NCBI GenBank assembly: GCA_015232575.1
Contig: JADFZL010000007.1
Coordinates: 188,277-252,276 of the forward strand
Source of the DNA: Candidatus Rifleibacteriota bacterium
Lineage (GTDB): Bacteria > Muiribacteriota > Ozemobacteria > Ozemobacterales > Ozemobacteraceae
Reading direction: 5' to 3'
DNA: 64,000 nt
The notes under the pieces: model-generated
Told to the model about the DNA's origin: nothing
What the model saw: the letters and a program-made list of their open reading frames with translations, nothing else
Databases searched by the model: none
In this document: piece after piece, positions 36,065 through 45,025 of the stretch
How the letters are laid out: each line of letters opens with the position of its first letter
Position numbering within the stretch: position 1 is the stretch's first letter
Program-made: the position numbers and the translations under genes

Positions 36065-37696
36065 ATGTCTTCACCCGCCACACCTAATCTGAAGAAGTAC
36101 AATCTGCTTGATATGATCGGCTGTGGCGGAATGGGTTTCGTATATATCGGAGAAGACCCAAAAACCGGTCGCAAGTTTGCGATAAAAATACTTTCTCCAG
36201 ATTGCGTTGAAATTCCTGCAGTACTGGCTAAATTCAAGACTGAAGGTGAAATGCTTAAAAGTCTTGAACATCCGAATATTGTCAAATTCGAAGACGCCGG
36301 CCAGGAAGGGAAATGGTATTATATTGCCATAGAGTTTGTTAAAGGCATATCGCTGGACGACCTTCCGCGCCGTCATATTGTCACCAAAAAAGTTGAAGCC
36401 GCTAAAATGCCCAGCATAGAGGAATATCTGCGGATATTCATTCAGTGCATGGATGCGCTTGGGCATATTCATAAAAATGGAATTGTCCATCAGGATATAA
36501 AACCTCAGAATATTCTCCTGGAAGGTTCGGCAATGATTCCCAAATTCATCGACTTTGGAATTGCGAAATATCTGAAGGATGATGATGACATGAATCAGTC
36601 GGCTGAACGTCTATATACCGTTGTTTATGCCAGTCCCGAACAGCTGACAAACAAGCCTGTCGATACATTGTCTGATCTTTTTTCATTTGGCGTGTTGATG
36701 TATGAAAAACTCACCGGAAGACTTCCGTTCCCCGGAAAAAAGGAAATGGAAGTCTTTCTGCATCAGACAAAATGGGACTTCCCATGGCCAAGGCAGATTT
36801 CTTCTTCCATTCCCAAAAAACTTGAAGAAATTGTAATGCGAATGCTGAAGCGCGACCCCGAATTGCGGTATCCCGGTGCAGCATTTATTCAGGCTGAACT
36901 GGAAAAACTTTACGAAGTCGTACATACAAGCCGCCATGGACTGTCGCTGACAAATATTGTGAGTGAAGTGAGAGAAGTTGTTGTGCAAGATTCGGGCGTC
37001 AGGAAAATCAAAAGACGCTCTGTTGCAGAAGAAAACCTGGCATTGAAGAAAATCCGTCTTGAGTGTGCTGAGGTGAAAAATCAACTCAGAACAGCAAAAA
37101 TGAAAACTGGTGTGGATCTTGAAAATATTCCTCAACTGGAAGCACTTTCACAAACCTTGCAGGAAGAATATGACAAGATGGAATCAATGGTCAAAATGAC
37201 CCTTGGCTTTAAGAGCCAGCCAATGGTTGTTGATTCAATGAACTCTCCGCATCTGCTTGAAACGCTGATATATGAAAAGCACGGAATTTCATTTACCGTA
37301 AATTCAGTCGAAATTAAACTTACTCACATGGAAGGCAAAGATATTGTCGTTGGTACAAATAATTTTACAGAAAAGACCAAAATCCTGCTCTATAGAAAAG
37401 TCCCGGAAAGTTTTCAATACTGGGATGAATCAAACTGGTTTTTTCAACCTTACGATGAAAAGCCATTTCCTCTGACTGTGATTCTTTCAAACAAAAATAC
37501 GCCTTTAAGCCTTCCCGGGAACAGAAAAGTATTATTTTTCTCTTATGAATTCCTTGTTGCGATAAAAAAGCTTCAGAAAATCGGTATTACAGTTGTTAAA
37601 ACATTTTCCGGAGTAGACAAACAGGGAACAGCCGGAAATGCTCAGCACAAGGAAAGCATCCTCTTCTCACAAAGCCTCATGGAAGGCATTGTCTGA
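36065..37696 (+). CDS. Serine/threonine protein kinase with C-terminal extension
   Basis: 543 aa. The kinase domain spans about residues 8-285: glycine loop MIGCGGMGFVYIGED, Lys41 in FAIKIL, catalytic loop IVHQDIKPQNILLEG (His142-Gln143-Asp144), KFIDFGIAKYL (DFG) and VVYASPEQLTNKPVDTLSD. The usual HRD is HQD, so it lacks the arginine that holds the activation loop. After the kinase come a coiled coil (about 320-385) and a C-terminal domain of about 150 residues I do not recognise. No membrane helix. No obvious SD precedes the ATG. A partner of the upstream phosphatase. Confidence 0.92.
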   Translation: MSSPATPNLKKYNLLDMIGCGGMGFVYIGEDPKTGRKFAIKILSPDCVEIPAVLAKFKTEGEMLKSLEHPNIVKFEDAGQEGKWYYIAIEFVKGISLDDLPRRHIVTKKVEAAKMPSIEEYLRIFIQCMDALGHIHKNGIVHQDIKPQNILLEGSAMIPKFIDFGIAKYLKDDDDMNQSAERLYTVVYASPEQLTNKPVDTLSDLFSFGVLMYEKLTGRLPFPGKKEMEVFLHQTKWDFPWPRQISSSIPKKLEEIVMRMLKRDPELRYPGAAFIQAELEKLYEVVHTSRHGLSLTNIVSEVREVVVQDSGVRKIKRRSVAEENLALKKIRLECAEVKNQLRTAKMKTGVDLENIPQLEALSQTLQEEYDKMESMVKMTLGFKSQPMVVDSMNSPHLLETLIYEKHGISFTVNSVEIKLTHMEGKDIVVGTNNFTEKTKILLYRKVPESFQYWDESNWFFQPYDEKPFPLTVILSNKNTPLSLPGNRKVLFFSYEFLVAIKKLQKIGITVVKTFSGVDKQGTAGNAQHKESILFSQSLMEGIV

Positions 37697-37810
37697 TCTC
37701 GAACCATCGTTTTTACATTAGGATTTGTTTTTGCTGAAAACAAATTGTAAAATTGATGGTATTATAGTTCGAGTTGAATTTTCTTTTCACAAAAGCATGG
37801 AGGATAGAGT

Positions 37811-38845
37811 ATGAAATTTCTTCGGCGAACATTGTTTGTTGCACTGTTTGTTTCTACTGCTGTATTTGGACAGGTCCCTTACAATCTGACCGGCGTTCTT
37901 ACAACAGATCACGGAAAAATTGTGTTTCACACTGAAGATGGAAGAGTTTTCAGGCTCGTCAACTACGATCTTCTGAAAGCTTCTCCTTTTATCGATAAAC
38001 GTGTAAATATTGAAGGTAAGGCTTCACAGGCAACTGAAGTTAATGAGTTGACTGTTACCAGACTTGCTCCACTTGCAGTTGATGCCGCCAAAGTTCAGCT
38101 TCCCCCAATGCAGGATTGTCAGCTTCCGGCAAAAATACTTTCAAAAGATGCTGGTGGCATAGTTGTTGGAAACGTAAGGTGGGGATTTTCGAAGAACAAT
38201 GGTAAGCTGAATTATAACTGGGAAAAAGCCAAAATAAACCCGGATCTTATCAAAAGTGTATATTTCATAAAGCAGCCCTTTCCGCCTGAATATATTGCAG
38301 CGCATTCGTTTTTTCTATTTACTTTCCAGAATGGCGGTTTACTAAATTCCGCAGAAAAACCAGCTCAGGGGCTTGTTCTATCTATTGAAGCCTTTTTAAA
38401 AAAGGACCAACCCTATGATCTCTTGAAGGGAACACAAAATAAATTTGCAATCGTATGGCAGCTGAGTACATGGGAAGACTATGCTGCAATGAAATGTGGC
38501 CTCGGCAAATCAAGATTCATTCCCTATGAAGTTCTTCTTACACCTCAGCAGAAAAAACAAATTCTGGTTGAATCACTCAAACAGGCAGCAGTCAATCGAG
38601 CCGGGGAATTTTACCATACAATTACAAACAACTGTACAAATAACCTCGTTATTCTTATGAATCAGGTTCTTCCTCCTGAAAAACGAATCAACATGTGGGC
38701 TATTCCAAGTATGGTGTACAATTTTAAAGCAACAATGCCAATAATGGTTCCAGATTACCTGCAGAAGAAAAACCTGCTGAGTAAAGAAAAAACCGAAATT
38801 AATTCAACCAACTTCTTCGGAGATTTCCATCAACTTGTAAAATAG
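37811..38845 (+). CDS. Secreted protein with DUF4105-like domain
   Basis: 344 aa with a signal peptide (LFVALFVSTAVFG). Residues about 25-95 form a small beta domain (TGVLTTDHGKIVFHTEDGRV). The C-terminal 200 residues resemble DUF4105: YHTITNNCTNNLVILMNQVL near residue 272 contains the conserved NNCT, and HSFFLFTF near 158 the His. That family is periplasmic or outer-membrane associated, of unknown function, possibly with a papain-like Cys/His pair. The call rests on the NNCT block and is not certain. A strong terminator follows. Confidence 0.7.
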   Translation: MKFLRRTLFVALFVSTAVFGQVPYNLTGVLTTDHGKIVFHTEDGRVFRLVNYDLLKASPFIDKRVNIEGKASQATEVNELTVTRLAPLAVDAAKVQLPPMQDCQLPAKILSKDAGGIVVGNVRWGFSKNNGKLNYNWEKAKINPDLIKSVYFIKQPFPPEYIAAHSFFLFTFQNGGLLNSAEKPAQGLVLSIEAFLKKDQPYDLLKGTQNKFAIVWQLSTWEDYAAMKCGLGKSRFIPYEVLLTPQQKKQILVESLKQAAVNRAGEFYHTITNNCTNNLVILMNQVLPPEKRINMWAIPSMVYNFKATMPIMVPDYLQKKNLLSKEKTEINSTNFFGDFHQLVK

Positions 38846-38892
38846 TCGACAGATTTTCGGATAAAACCAATCTGTTGTAGAAAGCATTATCA

Positions 38893-38915
38893 GGGAGGCG
38901 CAAGCCTCCTTTTTT
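38893..38915 (+). terminator. Rho-independent terminator
   Basis: GGAGGC, loop GCAA, GCCTCC, then six T; 48 nt after the stop of the DUF4105-like gene. Confidence 0.9.
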
Positions 38916-38965
38916 GTTGTAATTAGTGCTGAGTATTAACTATTTTATTGGTTAAATAACAGGAT

Positions 38966-39036
38966 TTTGCTCCTTTTAGATTAGTGTTAATAATATATAT
39001 GTGTACTAATCTGCAAATAAATAATTAAGGAGCAAA
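38966..39036 (+). promoter_or_regulatory. Hairpin that hides the ribosome binding site of the YHS-like gene
   Basis: TTTGCTCCTT (38966-38975) pairs perfectly over 10 bp with AAGGAGCAAA (39027-39036), which is the Shine-Dalgarno before the ATG at 39039. An inner stem AGATTAGT (38978-38985) pairs with ACTAATCT (39005-39012). A competing reading is a promoter with -35 TTGCTC (38968) and -10 TAATAT (38991); transcripts from it would lack the 5' arm. Confidence 0.6.
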
Positions 39037-39038
39037 TT

Positions 39039-39575
39039 ATGAAACAAAGTTATACAGGCATTTTATCTGGTATCGTTATGGCCCTTATCCTTGTTCTTCC
39101 TGCTTTTTCTCAGCAGGAATCATGGAAGCATAATAATTATGCCGCGTATCAGGATCCTGCTTCCATGACTGAAACTGGAACCAGTACGATCGCTCTGCTG
39201 GGAATTCCTCCGACATTGATTGATGTGCGCTACCGGAATTGTCCAGTCAGAAGAAGAAAAGTAAATCCGAAGAATGCAGCAATTTTCGAAGGAAAAGTTT
39301 ATCACTTTAGTTGTGATCAGTCTGTTGCAAAGTTCTGGGAAAATCCGCAATCTATTGTTGCCGGTCTTAAAAACACCAGTGAAGTTCCTTTGAACATTGT
39401 CAACATAGACGGGAAATGCCCGGTTAATGAGAAACCAGCATCTCGTGAATATTTCAGAATTAACAGAGACACAATTGTCTTTTTTTGTAGTTCCAAGTGT
39501 CGTGACACAGACAAAAGAACAAGACGGAGAAATCCAGTATCACGCCAGAAGGTGCCAGTAACTACCGGAGACTGA
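39039..39575 (+). CDS. Secreted protein with two YHS-like cysteine motifs
   Basis: 178 aa; signal peptide (LSGIVMALILVLPAFS). Two similar segments: residues about 66-100 (NCPVRRRKV, EGKVYHFSCDQSVAKFWENP) and about 125-157 (GKCPVNEKPA, TIVFFCSSKC). Each has a Cys-Pro-Val followed about 30 residues later by another Cys after an aromatic strand, as in YHS domains, which bind metals such as copper or iron. The second unit's F-F-C-S-S-K-C has an extra Cys. The Arg-rich C-terminus is unusual. Function unknown; metal binding is inferred. Confidence 0.7.
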   Translation: MKQSYTGILSGIVMALILVLPAFSQQESWKHNNYAAYQDPASMTETGTSTIALLGIPPTLIDVRYRNCPVRRRKVNPKNAAIFEGKVYHFSCDQSVAKFWENPQSIVAGLKNTSEVPLNIVNIDGKCPVNEKPASREYFRINRDTIVFFCSSKCRDTDKRTRRRNPVSRQKVPVTTGD

Positions 39576-39607
39576 ATCTTTAAACCGCAATTGTTAACTT
39601 AAATACA

Positions 39608-39654
39608 GCAAATCTGAATGATGGGGCCACATTTGTCCCATTGTTTAGATTTGC
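39608..39654 (+). other. Long G-U-containing RNA hairpin between the YHS-like and 95-aa genes
   Basis: Eighteen uninterrupted pairs: GCAAATCTGAATGATGGG with CCCATTGTTTAGATTTGC, loop of 11 nt, including three G-U pairs. It would be imperfect as a DNA palindrome but perfect as RNA. No U-run follows. It may be an attenuator, processing site or small RNA. Confidence 0.55.
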
Positions 39655-39734
39655 AGTGCTTAGTGATAGTTTGAAATAAAGAAGTCGAATCCCATAAGAC
39701 ATAAAAATTTGAAAAATTCTCAGGAGGAATGAAA

Positions 39735-40022
39735 ATGCCCATTAAACGTGTAGAAAAAATTGATAATGTTCAAAGTGTAACTCCAATTGATGCGAATGGA
39801 ATAACACAACCTCAGCCGGAAACAATAAATGTGTTAAAAGAGCGGATGCTTCATCCAAAACCTTCAGGGGGAGACAGTTTTGATCTTAGTGATGCAGCCC
39901 TGGAATCATCGCAGAATGCGAAAGAAAATCATTCAATAGTTCAGCAGAACGCCCTTAAAGATATTGTTGAGGCTCAGAAATTGCTTGATAAAGAATTTTC
40001 CGTATCAAAAATAGTTAAATAA
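39735..40022 (+). CDS. Small hypothetical protein
   Basis: 95 aa. The ATG at 39735 has AGGAGG (39722-39727) 7 nt upstream; the ATG at 39729 is too close to it. No signal peptide or membrane helix. Composition is polar with a predicted helical second half (QNAKENHSIVQQNALKDIVE). No family recognised. A strong ribosome binding site and plausible codon use support a real gene. Confidence 0.65.
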   Translation: MPIKRVEKIDNVQSVTPIDANGITQPQPETINVLKERMLHPKPSGGDSFDLSDAALESSQNAKENHSIVQQNALKDIVEAQKLLDKEFSVSKIVK

Positions 40023-40153
40023 GCAACTTATCTACTCAATATCAGACTTCCTGATTCAGGAAGAACAAGAGTTGGCGAAATATACGCATCAGGATGTCTG
40101 TTTATAGAGATGGCTTGAGATGGCAATGAAAAAAATATTAAGGAGAAATTATT

Positions 40154-41125
40154 ATGCGTACAAAATTACTGATTGTATGTTTCTTACTCGGAGTTCTTGT
40201 TTTGGCAGGTTGTGATAATGGCGGAAGTGATGGCACCACTGAGCCTTCCGTTACTACGGTATCGGTACTTGGCAATGTTGAAGTGCCGGTTTCGGTTCTT
40301 GATGGCTGGGCCTCTTCAATAAAGGCTTCTTTTGATTTCTCCCGATTAACTGCCAGTGCCTATGGACAATCCGGGAATCTGATTACTCAGAGCGTTGTGA
40401 GAGCCGACAAAAGCTTTTCTCTTACTCTTCCAGCGCCTGATAATGAAGTAACACTGAAAATCACCAGCGCAAAAGGTTTTGAAATGAGTAAATTACTGGG
40501 TGCTGTACAAAGCTCTGGAGTTTACAATGTAACCGTAGATCCAACAAGTACCTGCCAGCTTTTGCTGCAGAAGGAATATGGCCTGGACCCGGATACTTCT
40601 TCAGCTGCTTTTTCGACACTTTTCACAGCTTTTGTGAATGCCCTGACTTTAGCTCCAGGTCTTACAAGCGGCACAGTCGTGGATACTGTGAAAATATCTA
40701 ATTATACTACCATGATGGCTTTCAGAACGGCCCAGGATTCAATAAAGAGAAACTTTACATGGATTGAAAGCGCCCTTAAGGCAAAAAACATTTCTGAAAC
40801 AACCAAATATTTTTCTCCCTACTTCACAAGCTCTGATTTGTCGCTTGTTTCAGTGGTTACATTCGATAATTTCAGAAATACAACTCAGGATCGTTTTAAT
40901 CACTTCAGTATTGATTCATACACGATTAACATCGACAGGGTTCTTTTCACCAATTCAACAACTGCTGTTGCGTATGGCAATGCAAATATTGCTGTTACAG
41001 GAACTCAAGACGGCATCAAACAGTATGCGGCACTTCCAAATCTGAGTATCATCTGGAGACTTGAGAGTGGAAACTGGATTGTGTATAAAGATTTTCCATT
41101 TCTTAAAACACAGCTTGGTTTCTAG
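40154..41125 (+). CDS. Hypothetical lipoprotein
   Basis: 323 aa with AAGGAG before the ATG. Signal peptide with lipobox VLAGC (Cys at residue 20), then a Gly/Ser/Asp linker. The first half (about 30-145) looks like a beta-sandwich (VSVLGNVEVPVSVLDGW, SFSLTLPAPDNEVTLKIT). The last 110 residues resemble an NTF2/SnoaL-like fold: IESALKAKNISETTKYFSPY and IIWRLESGNWIVYKDFPFL. No named family. Anchored to a membrane through the lipid. Ends at a strong symmetrical terminator. Confidence 0.72.
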   Translation: MRTKLLIVCFLLGVLVLAGCDNGGSDGTTEPSVTTVSVLGNVEVPVSVLDGWASSIKASFDFSRLTASAYGQSGNLITQSVVRADKSFSLTLPAPDNEVTLKITSAKGFEMSKLLGAVQSSGVYNVTVDPTSTCQLLLQKEYGLDPDTSSAAFSTLFTAFVNALTLAPGLTSGTVVDTVKISNYTTMMAFRTAQDSIKRNFTWIESALKAKNISETTKYFSPYFTSSDLSLVSVVTFDNFRNTTQDRFNHFSIDSYTINIDRVLFTNSTTAVAYGNANIAVTGTQDGIKQYAALPNLSIIWRLESGNWIVYKDFPFLKTQLGF

Positions 41126-41150
41126 GTTTTATTAAGATTATTGTTTATCA

Positions 41151-41179
41151 ATTTTCACAGTCTCACAGACTGTGAAAAT
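41151..41179. terminator. Bidirectional terminator between convergent genes
   Basis: ATTTTCACAGTC, loop TCACA, GACTGTGAAAAT: perfect 12-bp stem with A/T flanks on both sides, between the ends of the lipoprotein and transporter genes. Confidence 0.75.
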
Positions 41180-41195
41180 TTGCTTTTTCGGCCCC

Positions 41196-42248
41196 TTATT
41201 TCGTTGCGGTGGCTTTTGCGGGAATTTCGGATGCGAGTAATTCGGCAATCCACTTAGTATCATCGTTATTCTCACAGGCGAACTTGAGGGTCATCGAAAG
41301 CGGTATGCACAAAACCATACCGACCGGTCCTAGCAAACTTCCCCAGAAAACAAGAGAGAGAAATACAACAAGTGTAGACAGATCAAGACTCTGACCCATG
41401 AACATGACTTCAAGCACATTCCCGAGTATAAAGTTAATGACCAGATAGCCAGCCACAGTCAATATCATACTCCCCATTCCGAATTGTACAAAGGCGAGAA
41501 GAACGGCTGGAACAGCTGCAATTATAGAACCCACATTTGGTACATAGTTAAGCAGAAACGCCAGGAAGCCCCAGATAACGGGGAAATCCATATCTATTAT
41601 GAACATCCAGATTCCAATCAAAAGCCCCGTTGCCAGACTGAAGACCGTATGAATGAGAACGTAGCGCTCCATATCATCTACAAATTTTGTGAACTGGGGA
41701 AATCCCTGCCGTGGATGTCCGAGAACAGTGCGGAGTTTAACAGGGAAGGTTGATGCCTCAATAAGAATGAATGCTACGGTAAGTAAAATCAGCAGGATAT
41801 CAGAAAGAGCAGAGCCCAACCCGGCAAACAAACGTCCGGTAAGACTCATCACCGATTCCGGGTTGAAGTAAGCAAGAAAAAGCTTATCAACTCCATGAAT
41901 TCCTTTATTTGCCAGAAACAACTGAAAATCTGCAATCCTTTCCTTGAAATGAGCCTGATATACTGGCAATTCCTTGAAAAAGCTGCTGATTGAAGCGCCA
42001 ACTATTGCGCCTGCAATCAGCAGAATAGAAATCATGCCGGTAATTACAATCAATACTGCGATGACATTTGGAACAGATTTCTTCTCAAGCCAGAGAACAG
42101 GAGGAGTTCCTAATACCGCGAAAAACACGGCAACAAGAAATGAAATCAGGAATGACTGTGCCTGATTGATACCATAAATGATTATGGTGAGTGATGCAAC
42201 GCTTAGGAGAAATCGAATTCCACGGTCTGGAATGTTTTCAACAGGCAT
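41196..42248 (-). CDS. AI-2E / PerM family transporter
   Basis: 350 aa from ATG 42248, which has AAGGA 9 nt upstream; the frame goes on to 42368 but through an inverted repeat. Eight hydrophobic segments. Family marks: FLVAVFFAVLGTPPVLWLEK near residue 35, FFKELPVYQAHFKERIADF near 95, FPVIWGFLAFLLNYVPNVGS near 225, and GQSLDLSTLVVFLSLVFWG near 280 with LLGPVGMVLCIPL. The family includes the proposed autoinducer-2 exporter TqsA and various sodium or osmolyte transporters; substrate unknown. Confidence 0.9.
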   Translation of the reverse strand: MPVENIPDRGIRFLLSVASLTIIIYGINQAQSFLISFLVAVFFAVLGTPPVLWLEKKSVPNVIAVLIVITGMISILLIAGAIVGASISSFFKELPVYQAHFKERIADFQLFLANKGIHGVDKLFLAYFNPESVMSLTGRLFAGLGSALSDILLILLTVAFILIEASTFPVKLRTVLGHPRQGFPQFTKFVDDMERYVLIHTVFSLATGLLIGIWMFIIDMDFPVIWGFLAFLLNYVPNVGSIIAAVPAVLLAFVQFGMGSMILTVAGYLVINFILGNVLEVMFMGQSLDLSTLVVFLSLVFWGSLLGPVGMVLCIPLSMTLKFACENNDDTKWIAELLASEIPAKATATK

Positions 42249-42321
42249 ATACAATTTCCTTTTTAAGAAGAATTCCAGAATAAATAACAGTCTGGGTTTG
42301 AAGAGTTTAAGTATTAAATGA

Positions 42322-42369
42322 ATTGAGCGAATTGAGAAACTGATCAGCAGATGTCTCAACTCGCTCAAT
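42322..42369. repeat. Inverted repeat between the OmpA-like and transporter genes
   Basis: ATTGAGCGA-A-TTGAG pairs with CTCAA-C-TCGCTCAAT, a 14-bp stem with one mismatch and an 18-nt loop. No U-run follows on the minus strand. Could end the OmpA-like transcript or structure the transporter's leader. Confidence 0.6.
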
Positions 42370-42413
42370 AATAGGAACCTGAAATTACACAGGAAAAAGC
42401 TTGAATCAGGGGT

Positions 42414-43505
42414 TTAGTCTACTATGGTTTCAAAAAGAACACGCATGTTTGCTTTTGCTGCCTGTGAATATTTCTTTTTCGGGGAGGCTTCAAATTTAGC
42501 CGGGTTTGCTTCCCCATAACCGATTGTTGATAATCTGTCTGCTGCGATGAAGCCTTCGTTTACAAGGTAGTTTTCAACCGACCTGGCTCTTCTTTCGCTT
42601 AACCTTTGATTATATTCATCACTGCCCGATGCAGAGGTATAGCCTGAAATTCGGACTCTTGTTTCAGGATTGTCTTTCAGAATCTGGATTGTTCTTTTTA
42701 GAATAACTTTTGCAGCTTCGGTAAGGGTCGATTTATCGAAGTTGAAATGTACATCTTCAAAGGTCAAAACAATGGTCTTTTTTTCATTTTTTATCTCATT
42801 TGTCAAAATACTGTCTTCTCTAACAACTTTTGGCGAAATCTCTGAAACAATGACTGTTTCCTTTGGTTCAAGTTCGACAACAGGTTCCGGTTTTACAATT
42901 GCATCTGGTTTGTTTTTTGATCTGCTGCCTAAGGCAAATACTACTTCCACAGCAGCGCTGTAATTATTGAAGTCGCTGTCCATATGATCTTTGAGATCGA
43001 TTCTCAAGGCAACATCTCTTTTCAACCAGTATTTCGCCCCGATTCCAAAATCAATTGTGTTTGAATTGTTATCAAGGACTTGAGGACTATAACTGACATT
43101 TCCAACACCAGCTGTGACGAACGGTGAAAATCTTTTTTCCGGGGTAAATTGATAAATTCCATTTAGCTGGGAAAAGGTCATATCAACGTTGTTTGTCGGA
43201 CTTCGATACTCACCTTTCCGGACACCGGTTTTTGATTTGTCGTCAATCTTGGCATTTACGACTCCAATGCTGCCTTCAACGCCGAAATGCCTTGAAAAAT
43301 TATAGCCAAGCCGTCCGCCGTAGAATGCACTATCTTTCAGATTTTGCTTGTCTTCAAAAGAATAAATCCCGATGAACGGCCCCAGTTCAAAGCGCCTGGA
43401 TTTATCACTGTTGATGCTATCTGATGCAAAGACGCTTGTGAACGTGCCCAGCAGTGCAACACCGACCAGAAGAAACAAAGAAGAATACGTAGTCTTGATT
43501 TTCAT
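42414..43505 (-). CDS. OmpA family outer-membrane protein
   Basis: 363 aa with AAGGAATAAT before the ATG. Signal peptide (LFLLVGVALLGTFTSVFA). Residues about 30-200 form an eight-strand-like barrel (FELGPFIGIYSFED, GGRLGYNFSRHFGVEGSIGV). A Pro/Glu/Val linker leads to the OmpA C-terminal domain (about 250-350): VHFNFDKSTLTEAAKVIL, RVRISGYTSASGSDEYNQRL, SERRARSVENYLV, DRLSTIGYGEANP, which grips peptidoglycan through the conserved Asp and Arg. It ties the outer membrane to the wall and supports a diderm envelope. Confidence 0.92.
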   Translation of the reverse strand: MKIKTTYSSLFLLVGVALLGTFTSVFASDSINSDKSRRFELGPFIGIYSFEDKQNLKDSAFYGGRLGYNFSRHFGVEGSIGVVNAKIDDKSKTGVRKGEYRSPTNNVDMTFSQLNGIYQFTPEKRFSPFVTAGVGNVSYSPQVLDNNSNTIDFGIGAKYWLKRDVALRIDLKDHMDSDFNNYSAAVEVVFALGSRSKNKPDAIVKPEPVVELEPKETVIVSEISPKVVREDSILTNEIKNEKKTIVLTFEDVHFNFDKSTLTEAAKVILKRTIQILKDNPETRVRISGYTSASGSDEYNQRLSERRARSVENYLVNEGFIAADRLSTIGYGEANPAKFEASPKKKYSQAAKANMRVLFETIVD

Positions 43506-43657
43506 TATTATTCCTTATAATTAATTGTAATTCCTGCCAAAGATATTTAAAAGCTCCTCTCAATGTTCAAGTTTATCGAAATCAGAAATTCTTAAAGTTG
43601 GTACTATAAGATATTTCATTGAAAGGATGTTTGAAATCGTCAATTACCACCGAAACA

Positions 43658-43675
43658 ATAGTTATTAATAACTAT
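43658..43675. promoter_or_regulatory. Perfect 18-bp palindrome upstream of the OmpA-like gene
   Basis: ATAGTTATTAATAACTAT, perfectly self-complementary. It lies 16 nt past the stop end of the 43691 gene and 153 nt before the OmpA-like start. Operator for a dimeric regulator or weak terminator; undecided. Confidence 0.45.
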
Positions 43676-43690
43676 AATGCAGCCCGGCCC

Positions 43691-45025
43691 CTAAAATCTT
43701 ATTTCTATTCCAAGTGTTGGTCCGGAATAGTTAATTTCAGCGGAGTCGTTATCAATGTTGCCGTCCAGTTCGAAAAATCTATAGCCAATAACACCGCACC
43801 ACTCAATTTCTTCAGGGACTCTGGAATAGTCAGGGCCTATTTTTAATGATGTTTCAAAATCTTTAAACACAACACCAACGCCACTGTGATGAGCCGATGA
43901 GAATTTGCCTGAGCCGTTGAATTTTACATTACCAGTCAGATTGTAATTTCCCTCAATTCCAATATATGGAATTTCAAAAGTTGTTGTGAGTTCCTGTTGT
44001 GACATACAAACGAACATCCGGCCGAAATTTACTCCGTAGAGGAATCGCAATGAAGCACGCCTCCATTCTTTCATAAGGTGTGAAATGCCCAGATCAAGAA
44101 ATCTGGTATTTCCTTCAATTAATGTTCCGGAGTTGTAAAAGTTATTGAAGAAAGTTACCGGTTTGTTAATGGTTCCACTGTGATCGAAATACGTGTAAGA
44201 GAACTCAAGCTGATTCATTTTGGAATATTTCCAGCTGCCGCCTATAACCATTCCAGTTTCTTCATCGATATCAGTTTCAGTTTCGAGATCGATTTCCATT
44301 CCTCGGGCATCAATGTCCCCGGCAATGTCACATTGCCAACCTTTCACATCCAGTGAAAACCCCTTCTTTTTTGCCTGAGTTTCAACAATAGAAATAGCCA
44401 GATCGTGATTACTTTTGGGGACAACCTTTGAAAAGTTCTGATCTTCTTTACTTGCCGCTACATAAACATATTCAACAGGTTTCGAAAACATAATAATCTT
44501 CCCGGACGAAGTTGGCACAGTATTCGAGGCAGAAGACTCGGTGAAGAGCTTTGTCAGCTGTTCTGGAACACTTCTGGATTCACTTCCCGTCAAGTTGCTG
44601 TACTGCACCAGACCATTTCCCGGATAATTTTCATTGAGTTCTGTACAAAGGGCATTTGCTTTGTCTGGTTTGTTAAGCATGAAATATGCCTGAGAATTTT
44701 CGTAATACGCTGTTGGTCTGAAAACATCAGGTCCATCGGTCAGAATCTTTTCGTTGACATCTATTGCTTTTTCCCATTCCTGCTTTTCCATAAGGAAATC
44801 AGCCAGCAATGAGAGAATGCATGCTTTCTGATGAGGATTATCTGTCACTGCTACAGCATTATTAAACAATTTGCTGACCTCATTGACTGTTCCGGAATTT
44901 CTACATTTCATTGCCTCCTCAAGAGCTTTTCCAACGTTTTGAGCCCCCCGCATCGGGAGTGCCGAAAATAGAAAAATCAATACAAAAGTAAAAAATGCTA
45001 ATTCATAAGGTCGTGTTTTGTACAT
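43691..45025 (-). CDS. Outer-membrane barrel-like protein with N-terminal TPR region
   Basis: 444 aa from ATG 45025 (CAGGAG five bases upstream); an in-frame ATG at 45079 lacks an SD. Signal peptide (FFTFVLIFLFSALPMRG). Residues about 30-150 look like TPR units (CILSLLADFLMEKQEWEKAI, YYENSQAYFMLNKPDKANAL). The last 250 residues have alternating strands (MNQLEFSYTYFDHSG, KFNGSGKFSSAHHSGVGVVF) and the chain ends GIEIRF, with the C-terminal Phe typical of outer-membrane barrels. No family recognised. Precedes the OmpA-like gene in the same direction. Confidence 0.7.
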   Translation of the reverse strand: MYKTRPYELAFFTFVLIFLFSALPMRGAQNVGKALEEAMKCRNSGTVNEVSKLFNNAVAVTDNPHQKACILSLLADFLMEKQEWEKAIDVNEKILTDGPDVFRPTAYYENSQAYFMLNKPDKANALCTELNENYPGNGLVQYSNLTGSESRSVPEQLTKLFTESSASNTVPTSSGKIIMFSKPVEYVYVAASKEDQNFSKVVPKSNHDLAISIVETQAKKKGFSLDVKGWQCDIAGDIDARGMEIDLETETDIDEETGMVIGGSWKYSKMNQLEFSYTYFDHSGTINKPVTFFNNFYNSGTLIEGNTRFLDLGISHLMKEWRRASLRFLYGVNFGRMFVCMSQQELTTTFEIPYIGIEGNYNLTGNVKFNGSGKFSSAHHSGVGVVFKDFETSLKIGPDYSRVPEEIEWCGVIGYRFFELDGNIDNDSAEINYSGPTLGIEIRF

